Assembly (NCBI GenBank): GCA_904063045.1 | Contig: CAJFCJ010000007.1 | Coordinates: 3,541,404-3,605,403, forward strand | From: Dimorphilus gyrociliatus | Taxonomy: Eukaryota; Annelida; Polychaeta; Dinophilidae | Reading direction: 5' to 3' | DNA: 64,000 nucleotides | Shown here: piece after piece, positions 52,028-63,005 of the stretch | Numbering within the stretch: the stretch's first letter is position 1 | Layout: the number at the start of each line of letters is the position of its first letter | Translations under genes and position numbers: made by a program | Notes under the pieces: generated by a model | Seen by the model: the letters and a program-made list of their open reading frames with translations, nothing else | What the model was told of the DNA's origin: nothing | Database searches by the model: none

Positions 52028-54189
52028 ATTGTACAGTATATAAAGGTTAATTACCTTTAAGAGCGTGTAACCACTTCCCAGAAACAGCATGTTTTATCCT
52101 AGCGTAGCTTTCAAATTCCGCTTCGTCCTTTTCCTGTATTATTAGAGGGGAGAGTAGTTTCATTAGTCGTAAACAATAGCTCTTCGTCTATATACCTGAG
52201 TAACCGGATAAAGAATAAAGACTGTTGAAGGAGTTGGAGATGGAACTAGAATCAATCCATTAAATAAATTATCCAAAGCCAAGTACATTTTCGTTGGTAG
52301 ATGACGGAATCTTATTGAATGTTCCCAAAGAATTTCACTGCCTATAATAATTGCATAAGTGTAATTATAGCGTCTCTGTATTTTGTTCTTTCTCTCCCCC
52401 TCTCTCTCTTCCCTAATTTATTCTCATACCGTATTGTAAGCCATTCTTGTGTTCAACTTGCCAATAAGTTATAGCCGATGTTGACGGAAACATTGTCTTT
52501 GGTTTGCTATTATCGATTGGCCTTAGTCTCATATGAACTTGAAGAAGAAGAAGAAGAAGGGTTTTTATAAAACTAATTCGAATATTCAATTATTCAATTA
52601 ATTAATTAATTACCCTGGTCAGGCTTCGAACCAGGAATAGGATTCATGTACAATCCATCGGAAACGACGTATGCTTCTAACTCTTTATGGAATAATCTCA
52701 CAAGGGAACCACCCTTATAAAAAAAAAAGGAATTCAGTTTTGACTGCAATTAAGATAAGATAATAAAGTTAATTTACCGTAATAACCGAAGAATTATTAT
52801 CGGAAGGTCGTTTAAATAAACCAATTACAAAACCGGTTTTACTCACTCCCAGATTAATTTCGCAACTGAGAAAAAAAAGATCATTTGGATAGAAAGAAGG
52901 AAAAAATAATTATAAAATGAATGAAATTTTAATATTCAAGTGAAAAATTTGAATAAATTATAAATACATTTTTGATCTGATAAAAGTATCTTGAAAAGCT
53001 GTGCTAGCGTGTAAAAATTGACCAGGAGATTTAACACTCTCCAATAAAACTTGATCAGAATCTTGTATAAGATCACCTTCGGATTTAACTTTAAATCTTG
53101 GCAAAATTTTAAATTGGGCATGTTTGTCATCAAAACCATATAACATTACCTATGGAAAAGAAGGGAGAATTATTGAAATTATTCAGAATGCATTATAATT
53201 AATTATCTATATATAATTAGTAAAATTAATAAGTTAGTTTACGAAAATGAGGGTCAAAATTATCAAATAAGCTGTTTTTTTGTTTTTTACGTACTTGCAT
53301 ACAATTTTTATCCCTTAAACTTGTTTTCGAGGTACTAATATGAACATAATTGTCGGTAAATATATGTTTTAACTGTATTATCTGCCCATATCTCAAACGC
53401 TGTCCATGAGCTCTCTGCTTTTCCTTTTCGTTATCTCTAGTCTCTGATAAGGCATCCGATCTTAATTTCTCAATGCTAACACCATCAGCCAATCTTTTCT
53501 TGCTCGACTGGGTTTGTCTATAGATTTTGTTTAGTTTGTATCGGTTTCTAGGACATATTTCGAACGTTATCGCTACAAAAGAAAAACATAGTAAACTTTA
53601 TTTTTATATTAAATATTGATATTTAAATCTCTAAATAATTAAGGCCTATATAAGAGGTTGAAGTAACTTTTACGACTTAAATAGACATCTTTCAATATAC
53701 TGCCATTTTTATCCGCGTTGGGTGTATTTACATTAGCCTATTGCCTATGTTGTTCATTCCGAGTATACCTTCGCCACAGGCATTCACCTATTTAATGAAT
53801 GAATAAGGGCAGGAAGAAATTATAATATTTCTCTTTTATAGGCCTATTTAGATAAACTAAGACTTTTACTATAAATACATTCTAGTTGTTCAATAAACGA
53901 ATATTGTTTCAATATTTTGAAATATAAATAAATTATGATGAAATTTTTACCTTGAGAATCGGGTATATCTTTAATATCGATGTAATCTTCCTTCTTTTGT
54001 TGATAGAACGTTTGAAGAGAATTATGAGCATTGCTTTATTTTTTATTAAAACAAACAAAACAGTTTTATAAATGAAACTCTAAGTAGTGATAGTTAAAAT
54101 GTATACCTGGAGGAAAAATTGAAGACGAAACCTGACCTATCCTCGCAAAAGAGATGAACAATATCCCCGTAACAAATATAACGAGCCAT
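42161..54189 (-). CDS. ITPR: Divergent inositol 1,4,5-trisphosphate receptor
   Basis: About 40 short exons, roughly 2,500 residues by my estimate. Well-defined exons: 54189-54107, 54033-53951, 53572-53295, 53149-52968, 52865-52778, 52713-52614, 52537-52430, 52341-52196, 52133-52055, 51951-51872, 51801-51676, 51622-51566, 51499-50867, 50815-50498, 49236-48501, 43596-43391, 43123-42786, and a last exon ending at 42161. Seen: suppressor-like start (CYGDIVHLFCED; FEICPRNRYKLNK), MIR segments (GGSLVRLFHKELEAYV), alpha-domain ligand residues (KKRQKLMR; SRKNELYFAK), RIH-type helical repeats, transmembrane segments, VTRNGRS, gate helix GLNIIFGIILDTFSELRD, zinc-binding CFICG plus HHVKEEH, and C-terminal coiled coil. 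The GGGVGD filter and RTTGR ligand loop are absent. It would be an ER membrane protein. Exon list is incomplete between 48338 and 43597. Confidence 0.85.
42786..43123 (-). other. Pore exon of the IP3 receptor with altered filter
   Basis: This exon encodes the last two transmembrane helices. The luminal loop is short, and where IP3 and ryanodine receptors carry GGGVGD or GGGIGD before LRKP it reads RFGFIGELTEHLRP. The inner-helix gate that follows (GLNIIFGIILDTFSELRD) is well conserved, so the alignment around the missing filter is anchored on both sides. Confidence 0.8.
47643..48338 (-). other. Longest IP3-receptor intron
   Basis: About 700 bp, with ATC/GTC triplet repeats near 48008-48060 and a TA array at 48245-48270. 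No exon supported. Confidence 0.65.
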
Positions 54190-55583
54190 TTCTTTAGATT
54201 AAATAGATTAAACGAGCCAATCCTCTAAAGCTATCAACCGACCTGTGTATAAGTGATATATTTTCCTAATATTTATTTAGGGTGGTTGATAGAATGAGAC
54301 TCTAGATCTATACATAGAACTCTTTAAAAGAGTATAAGATAGTTTACAGCGTACAACTCTTTTGATTCATTAAATTCTACTAAATATATTCGATATTTCT
54401 ATATAAAATAGGACTATATAAGTCATTATCTATTATAATAATCAATGCTTTTTTTAGCTCTTAAAAAGATTTACTTAATACACTCTTCTTTTAACAGATA
54501 AGGATATAAGACAATAAATCAAAGATTCCTTTACCTCGCTTTATAGTTTTCTTCTATTTTATTACTGTTTAATAGATCAATTCATCTACTATCAGGAAAT
54601 ATTCTGCAATTATTAAAAATGATTCAAATTACACGATGTAATTTTAATATATTAGATATACTGTATATATATATATACAGTATATATATTAATATATAAT
54701 ATTGATTTTTTTCTATTCTTCTCTATATCTTTCCATATTCCTTCTAGTAAAGTTTGTTAGAATACGATTAAAGACGGTTGAAAAAAGTTCAAACTAATAA
54801 ATGCTATTTTCATTTTTACGTATAGAATTATATAAATATGTTAAACGTAGTTAGATACTTACCAGAAACTCGTTGGAAAGTGACAAAAGTAGAGAAAAAT
54901 AATAAAAAAATAGTTGCCAACCTAAGCCGAAAAGTTTTAAGGCCTAGGAACTAACACTATTCAGCAAATTCCTCTATATAGTAGAACTTCTATTATTATC
55001 ATTCGAATAAATAGGCCTAACGAAAAGATTCATAGTAAGTTTCACATACTTTAAGAAATAGTTATAAAGGGTAGCTTGAGATTTTTCCTACATTTTCTTT
55101 TAGTAATAGAAAGAAACATTTTCGAATAGTTCTTTATCTACTTTTAGTTCCCCTCCCACCCTTCCTTATGTATCTTTATATATCAACATTTAGAGGGCCT
55201 TTCATACCTCTTCTTTCATTTATTAAGAATGCAAAATTCATATTTATATTAGTTTATATACTATAAAGTAGCTCTAATGGAATTTTTTTCACTTTGTAAT
55301 ATAGAATATAATTCATCATTTTAACCTATACAAAAGCTCAAACGAGCAATATTTCTTTATCGGATAGTTCCTTTGGTCAGCTCCACCTGGAAGTAATGGA
55401 AGCGACTACATCTTCTTACATGTATACTGTATATATATATATATATTTAACGTCTGTACCTTGCATTCATTTCCGTGAATTTATCCTGTATTGTACTCAT
55501 AAAGGTTATACAAGTGACAGCTGGTCTAAAGAAGGATAATTTAGGAATTGTATGAGGAAATTTATGAATGATTTCCGTCTATC
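54190..55583. other. Divergent gap IP3 receptor / SLC46-like transporter
   Basis: 1.4 kb, AT-rich, with two TAGGCCTA-type motifs (54941, 55013) and TA arrays near 54665-54695. Both promoters should lie here; no exon seen. Confidence 0.55.
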
Positions 55584-57147
55584 ATGAGTATTTTAAATGA
55601 AATTCGACGCTTTGGCGTTGAAATTGTTAGCTTTATATATTTTTTCTCATGGCATTTAATTTATACATCTTCACAAACTTATTTAAATACTGTAACTGGA
55701 GATCTACAAGAAATTAACGCCTGCAAAAGTAATTTAACGTCAAAGGAAATATATCATAAGGAGAGGGATACGGTTATTCTTTCTATGAAATTATCCTTAG
55801 CGGAACTTTTGCCAGTTATTCCCGTGACAATTTTCTTTGCGATTAGAAGTGATTTAGATAAAAGGAGAAGACTACTGATTTGGCTACCTTTTGTTGGTAA
55901 CGCTCTATTTTGTTTCTTCTATATCATACACTTCTACCAACGAAAGTATCTGTTCCTTCTCTACTTTGGTAATCTTTGTATGGCCTTTTGCGGTCATATG
56001 TATATGTTCCAGGCGGGCGTTCATTCGAGAATAGGAGATCATTTTCAATCGAATCAGAGGCTACTTCAAATGGCTACTCAAGAATCTTTTATCCAATTGG
56101 CAATGGGTCTAGGTATATTGGTTGGTGGAATATGGGATCAATACCTTGGTTTTCTTAGTTCATACTTTATTGGACTAGTCATATCTTCAATTGCAGTTCC
56201 TCTCACTTTTCTTCTAGTTGTAGAAGACAAACTTAACACGGAAAATTCCTACGAAGAGATTGATGTGAAATCGTGGAGACATATCTTTTGCGAAGCTAGA
56301 TATTGGCTAATATTCTTAAGTTTTCAGTTATTTATATTTGTTCACAACGGAGAAGAAAGAATACGTATACTCTATTTTAAGAATAAACCGCTTTGTTTCA
56401 CTTCTCTAACCATTGGGCTAACATGCTTTGTACTAGGCCTAGTTGCCTCAATTGGTACAGTAGGTAGTGTCTATATATTTTCAAGGATGGGTTTAAAGCC
56501 ACTTTGGATAGGAGTTGTTGGATTTGGATCAAAAATTGTTGGTAGTATATTTTTAGCTGTAGCAAACAGTCTAGCGTTAGCCATGCTAGGTAAGAAAGTT
56601 TGTCCATTCAAAGATAACGATTGTTCATCCTTCCAATTTCTTTTCATTCAAACACAGCTCAAGTAACAATGATCTTCTACGCAGTTCCATTTTCAGTTGC
56701 TAGATCATTTATATCGGAAATAGCTGGTGAAGGAAAACAAGGTAAAAACAGAAACGATTTAACGATTTACTAAATGGAATAGAAAGAATTTAAAACTCTT
56801 TGATGTTTATATATCTTTTTTATTGTTATATATAGGAGTTGCACAAGCGATTTTGCATAGTGGTTTAGCGATTAATGCCGCAATAGAGCCACCTATACTT
56901 GATTCAATATATGCGGCTACTTTAGATACCGTTTATGGAATGACGTTTTATTGCTGTGCAATAGTACTAATCGTATCAGCTGTATTATTGATGTAAGATT
57001 TGATTTTATTACCATTTTGAATATTCAATAGATTTCATTTTCTTCTTTCTTTTTAGAATTGGCGATAAGATGCAAAAGTTTAATAGATCTTGCTACAATG
57101 AAGAAAGTATTCCACTAGATGGCGATAAAGTTGATCAAAATGTTTAA
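55584..57147 (+). CDS. MFS transporter, SLC46-like
   Basis: Four exons: 55584-56589, 56658-56741, 56836-56992, 57057-57147; 445 residues. Seen: about eleven or twelve hydrophobic segments, an N-terminal luminal loop with Cys and Asn-x-Thr sites after the first segment (as in SLC46 proteins), a short basic cytoplasmic motif RSDLDKRRR between segments 2 and 3 in the place of the MFS signature, a central charged loop (EDKLNTENSYEEIDVKS) separating the two halves, and a second-half motif ISEIAGEGKQG. The family includes the proton-coupled folate transporter SLC46A1 and lysosomal SLC46A3; which substrate this one carries cannot be told. Other MFS families remain possible. An AATAAA signal lies at 57200-57205. 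Confidence 0.6.
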
Positions 57148-57304
57148 GAGCTCAAAAACTGATAATTATTATTATATCTTTAGTCGAATGTTAAGTAGCA
57201 ATAAACCGTTTAATTGAATATAAGAGCTGAAATCTTTATTGTTTAAATCGGATGTAGAATATAGCATCTATTTGGACGTTTGAACGAAAAACAATATTGT
57301 TCTC

Positions 57305-57344
<40 letters not shown>

Positions 57345-57761
57345 AAAGAGGAGAGGTTAATCTTTCTAAAATAAAAAATCTATTATATCTTGGCAGAATG
57401 AAATAGAGAACTTTTTCTCTAGTTCTATTTTCTTAGGCCTATATTTGTGATTATTTTCTTCCTTTAAAAGTACATACGTATAGGGTTGGATTGTTCTAAA
57501 TATTTGGCCTAATTCCACAACTCGCCTGAACGCGACGGGTAAAAGTTGACTTAAGAATTGAATTCGCTCTTCTGTCTTAAACCTTGTTCAAACTTTACAA
57601 ATACGGCCTAGAACGACAGATGGCCTGAGAAGATAAAATAAGCGCCACCTACAAGTGGAAATTATAAATATTTTCTCTTTATTTCATTATTCTTTCCCGA
57701 ACTCGGTTAGAGAACATTAAACGGAAAGACGGAAAGATAGAAAAACGATGAAAGTTGTGAT
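57148..57761. other. Gap between SLC46-like gene and RECK
   Basis: 614 bp with a (TC)n array (57305-57341), three GGCCTA motifs, and a CTCF-core-like GCGCCACCT at 57642-57650, about 110 bp upstream of the RECK start. It probably holds the RECK promoter and 5' UTR. Confidence 0.6.
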
Positions 57762-57765
57762 ATGA
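57748..57765 (+). promoter_or_regulatory. uORF overlapping the RECK start as ATGA
   Basis: A five-codon upstream open frame (ATG AAA GTT GTG ATA TGA) ends so that its TGA at 57763-57765 shares two bases with the RECK ATG at 57762-57764. Such overlap is suited to termination-reinitiation control of translation, provided the mRNA starts upstream of 57748. Confidence 0.55.
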
Positions 57766-60700
57766 GTTTATCCTCGGTGATAACGCTAATCCTGCTTCTC
57801 TCTTCGGTTACAAGAACTTTTGGAACGGGTAAGCAAGCAAGAAAGTAAAAAGAGAAAACAAACTAAACCAATGAGAAATACGCTAAGAGCATAAAAAAGT
57901 TATAAACTAATAATGACCTATTTGCATATTAATTATTATAAAATAAACAAAAGGGAACTTGAAAATATCTTTTTTTAAAAAAAACTGAATAATAAAGAAC
58001 ATATTTTCTTTTCTCATCCAGTACAGAATTGCTGCCAATTATTGGATAGGCCTTACGCCTGTAAGAAGTTTTGCAACGAGGTTAGTCCCTTTTATACAGA
58101 GATCTGGTTTAAAGTAAATAGTAAATGTAAAGAGGAAAGGACATAAAACCCTTGTTATCTGTATACTGTAAAGTTTTTTAAACTACCGTTCGCATCATTG
58201 TAAATGATTATTCGAATGATAAGGATCTCCATGACTACTACACTCGAGCCGGTAATAATAAGGTTTTTTACGACCTCCTAGCCCTTTTATCTCTGTTTGC
58301 ATTCTGTCTTATCATATTTCCTTGTTTGTCTATTGAATATATTCATTACTTTATATAAGTTCGCCGACGCGGCGGGCCACCACCTGTACACAACTTGTTA
58401 TCACAGTAAACTCTTCCCGTACTGGAAATCATTTACCGAAAATTCTTTATCCAGAAGGAAAGGGGGTTGAAAGATAAATCTCCTTCTCCTCATCCTCCTC
58501 CTCTCTCTACAGCGTTCTTTTTTATTCATCTTTTAATCTTCCTCAATCCGTTTAATCCGCAGTAAATCAAACACTTGTTCTTTATCCAAGAAAATTGAAA
58601 CATTCTATGTTCCTCTTTCTGAGGGTTATCGGCTTTTTAACTCGGCCTCATTAATCACCGAGTTAACCGGTTTCGCACGCGAATTTCTCCTTTGAGGCTG
58701 CCTTATTTTGGTCAAATATCTATATACTAATAACTTTTACAATCATCTTAACCAGGTTACCATACTATTTTTACAAACAACCTTTAATTAATTATTCATT
58801 TACCGCTTTGTTATTCTTGTTTTAATTATTCTCTTTTTTACACATTTTTAGCTTGAGGGAAGAGGATCAGCTCCCCAATTGATTGAAGAAATTACCAAAG
58901 TTTGCCCGCCCTTTTCGGTAAATATTACATTATAATATATATATATATATATATATAATTTATATTTATATATCTATATATATATATATATATAGCCTTT
59001 AAAAAGCTCGCGGCATTTTATTGAACAAAAAACAGGGAACATCAAAAGCGTTCGATTAAAATGTTTTCTACGCCTTTTGTGCCTTATTTTTATATCCACA
59101 ATTCTCTTTCTTTCTCCCTTTTTATTTTTCTCCTTCAAACGTTTTGCCGACCGACCGGCCCAACCAGCCGCCGATTTATCATTATCTTCTACAGCAAAAT
59201 GTCGGATCGCACGTGACCCGTGTTCAATTGCAGTTGCACGCGTCAATACCCAGAGGTATTTCTCGTTTTCCTCACATAGGCCTATTTCGTTTACCTTTCG
59301 GTTTTTCGTTTTCTCAGTCGGACACAACAACTTTCCCCTTATCTTTTTTGGAAATTTTTTCAAATGTGCAATAGATGGCGCCTTATATGTTTAATTTTTT
59401 TTTTTTTGGAAACTACCTACTAATACATTATTGCTTTATTTATTTATTTATATGATAATAAATCTTTATTATCTTATTTTTCGTTGATACAGAAACTAAG
59501 GATATGCCTGAATTCAACGAAAATAGGTGAGGAAGTTTTTCGAATTCTTAATCCTTTTCTTGTGTGTTCAAACCTATTCATAAAAATCGATTATCCAACC
59601 ATTCCAAACTCTTTCCCCCACTCCCCCCTCTCTTTCTCTCTCCTCCCCCCTTCCTTCTTTTTCGTCAATTAGACAAAGTCTTTTATCAAGTACAATAACG
59701 CCCCTTTCCCGCCCTTTCCTCTTAGTCAAATTATATATTAAAACCACTATCCAGGTGGGTGGCGATAGCAATTGTTACAAATTTCAACGAACCGTTAAGA
59801 AATACTGACGGAGAACAAAAAAAATAACAAAATAATAAAGCAAACAAGGGGAAAAAACGTTTTTTTCTCTCTTTTCAAACGACTGGCTCAAAGTGAAGAA
59901 GCGAACCGTTAAGCAAAAAAAGGTCATGGTGTCGGATACGCGCAGCTTGAATCCCGAGATAATCGAGGCAAAAAAGCGAAGAGCGTTTTGTTTACCGTAG
60001 AAGATTTCTTTCGACCGCATCACGATAATCATTCTCGGTAAAAAACATCCGTTTTCCTTTGAGTTTAGAAACAAGGTTATAAAGTATAGAAAATCAATGT
60101 AAAAAGTATTGAAAAATGATCGTTAAGTTATATATACGAATGCTGAGATACAAAGAGGATAGATAGCTTAAGAAAAAGAAGAATATCTTTAGAGCGTATG
60201 GGGAATTAACGCCTCGTCGATATTTGTTATGCGAAAGACGTGTTAAATGTCTAGAAGGAGGGTTAGGTAATTTGTCGTTTTAGCTTGAATTAATCAATAA
60301 AACAAATAAAAAGTTATATATGCCTAAATGGTAGGGAATTTTTATACATAAATATGATTATATATATATGTTTACAGTGAGATATGTAATAGCTATATCG
60401 TGTGTTTTTCATGCCTTTAGAAAACTGATATGCAATAGTTGACAAAGGACAAATCGTAGCTCGCATTACTTATGAGATTTCCATATGTACCCTACTATAT
60501 ATAAATATATATGTGTATAATCTTTTATATATATACAACATAACAATTAATATAATCCTATAACAGCTATTATTGCTAGAAAAGTAGTTTTAGCTTTCAA
60601 TTAATACTATTATTCTATAATTATGACCTTCTTCAATTGTTAATTAAGATTGTTAGAGTTTCTATACTTTCACTTTAATAAAAAGCTTTCTTTCTCCAGT

Positions 60701-62613
60701 TTGTCTTATTCAATTTTAGTCTTCTTTTTTTTATAATATTCTACCCAATCACAATACCCTTAGCCTCTAGTTTTTTTCACTCTATCCACAAATCTACTCC
60801 CCTTTCCCCCCCTCCCCCCTCCCTCGTCTTTTCCCCAAATTTTTCTTCCCTTCTCCCTCTAGTCCCTCTCTTTCTCTTATTTTAAACAGTTGCGCCGTCT
60901 AGCGGCACCGATTTCTCGACAGTCTTACGAGGCCATCCGGCCAATTTAATCGGATATAACTTTTTTTTGCCATTTACAAATTTGTGTTGTTTAAAGAGAT
61001 ATTTGGAAATTCATTTTTTTGGGTTATAAATCTTATTGGTTAATCCAAAAAGAGAGAGAGAAATAAGCTGAAAAATAGACGCCTAGAGTGATTATAGCTA
61101 TTTAGTAAAAAGAAAAAGGAAACAATAAACGAATCGAGAACTTGGAACGATTCAATTCACGCTTTCCGCCAGTCACGCTCCGTCGATATGTTCCTGTTTG
61201 TATATCGGAATATTGACGACGCCGGCGACGCCTTTTGAAAACGGAGCGTTTTTTTTTTTAGTTACAAATTAACAAGAGAAGCGTCGCTGGTATGCGTATG
61301 CTTTATATATTACTACTACTTTCAAGCCTGATAGGTAAGAGAAGTTTTCTGAAGGATTAGGGATAAAAAAGGAAATAGGGCAGTTGTAAATCGAGAGTTA
61401 TTCCTTTAAACCTTTAAATAAAAGATAGATAGACAGAATAAAAGAAGGAAAAAAAAAGCTTTGCCTCTTTATTTTTTCGTTTTATTGTCCAACTCGTTAT
61501 TTGTTTATTGCCTTCGGGATTGTTATCAGTCTCTATTTTACTCTTTATGTTTATACAGTGGTTTCGGATGGAGCTCTGTGGTCTGGACGCAAATGTTGTG
61601 AGCTATTCATTAGCAAATCATGCAGAAGATCTTGCGAGCAGGTAAGAGAATTTGTTATTACTTTTTTTTTTTTTTAAAGAAAAAGGTAGCTGAAAAAGAG
61701 TGGGGGGAGTAGTGAGAGGGAATTAGAACTTTTACTTGTACAAATAGTATTAGAAGGCGCGCGTTTATCGATCGTTTTGTTCGTTTAAGGTGGGAAAAAA
61801 AAGGGGGGGAAGTGGGTTGGCCGATTGACAGTAAGAGAGAAAGAAATAGAAAGAGAGAGAAAATAGAAGATTAAAGACATGAAAAGGATAGGATAGGTTA
61901 GATTGATAGGAAGGAGGAGGAAGGGAGGAAGGAAGGAAGGGAGGGGGTAGGGGCTATTTTTTTATAGGGAAAAATATGAACATAATATAGGTAGAAAATT
62001 CATCAAATATGATTAGAAATCGATAAAAACAAAGTATATTTAGAAGTAATAATTTACAGATAATAATAATAAAATATATAAATAAAAAAGTAAGAGTAAT
62101 ATGTTTGCGAGACGCACTATGGAAGTGAGAGATAACAGACCGACTTTACTTCATTAGCCAGGAAATGGCAGCCCTAAATTCTGTTATGTATCAACTATGC
62201 TTTTATCAAGGGCTATTTAGTCGTAAAAAGTTCAACACAGCCAAGTTTGATTTATGAAACTTGTTCAAAGTATTTGACTATCATTTCTCTTGTCGGTTTT
62301 GTCTCCTTCTTACTTTATTTTTTAATAATTAATAACGTTGATTTTCAAATATTGTTATCAATCTTGATAATCAATTTAACATAGGCTAACAAATTACACC
62401 AGACCACCCAGACAACATTTTTCTACCCCTTAGAACCTTCCAAATCTAGCTTTTTTTCTGTTTTTCTTTCTTTTCTACAGTATCCGACATGTTGAACGAT
62501 ATGTAAAGACATACACAGCTGCTATCATAACAGACGAACGTACGCGAGTCCCTTGTTCATACAAGTTCTGTTTAACTAAGATCGATGAGCGTTTTTCACT
62601 CATTCGCCCCTTT

Positions 62614-62650
<37 letters not shown>

Positions 62651-62967
62651 GTGGACACCTTAAATTTCTGTTTCGGTTTCTTATTACTTATTATTCTGTA
62701 AATTCTTTTCCTTATTAGATTCTTAATGTTTCCTAATTCTATATGTATAATCGACGTAATCGATTTCGTAATCCAAACATACATGTATACACAGCTTTTG
62801 TTTCTAATATGTACCTATGTGAATTTAGGCCTTTGTGCCCTTTCTCATTGTGCCCTATATTATACTTTATATAGGTATATAGATTATACTTTTCGTACCC
62901 ATTTTCCATTTCTATCCATTAGCAAATGCCTCTATCTGTCTCTCTCACTCTTTCGCTATTCCTCCAC

Positions 62968-63005
<38 letters not shown>

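Noticed and set aside
58974-59363. 129-codon reverse open frame in a RECK intron
   Set aside because: Starts and ends in low-complexity DNA, shows no domain and lies opposite an intron; the chance of such a frame is appreciable.
59574-60074. Reverse open frames in RECK intron 4
   Set aside because: Low-complexity composition (Arg/Glu/Gly runs from a CT tract), no homology or splicing support.
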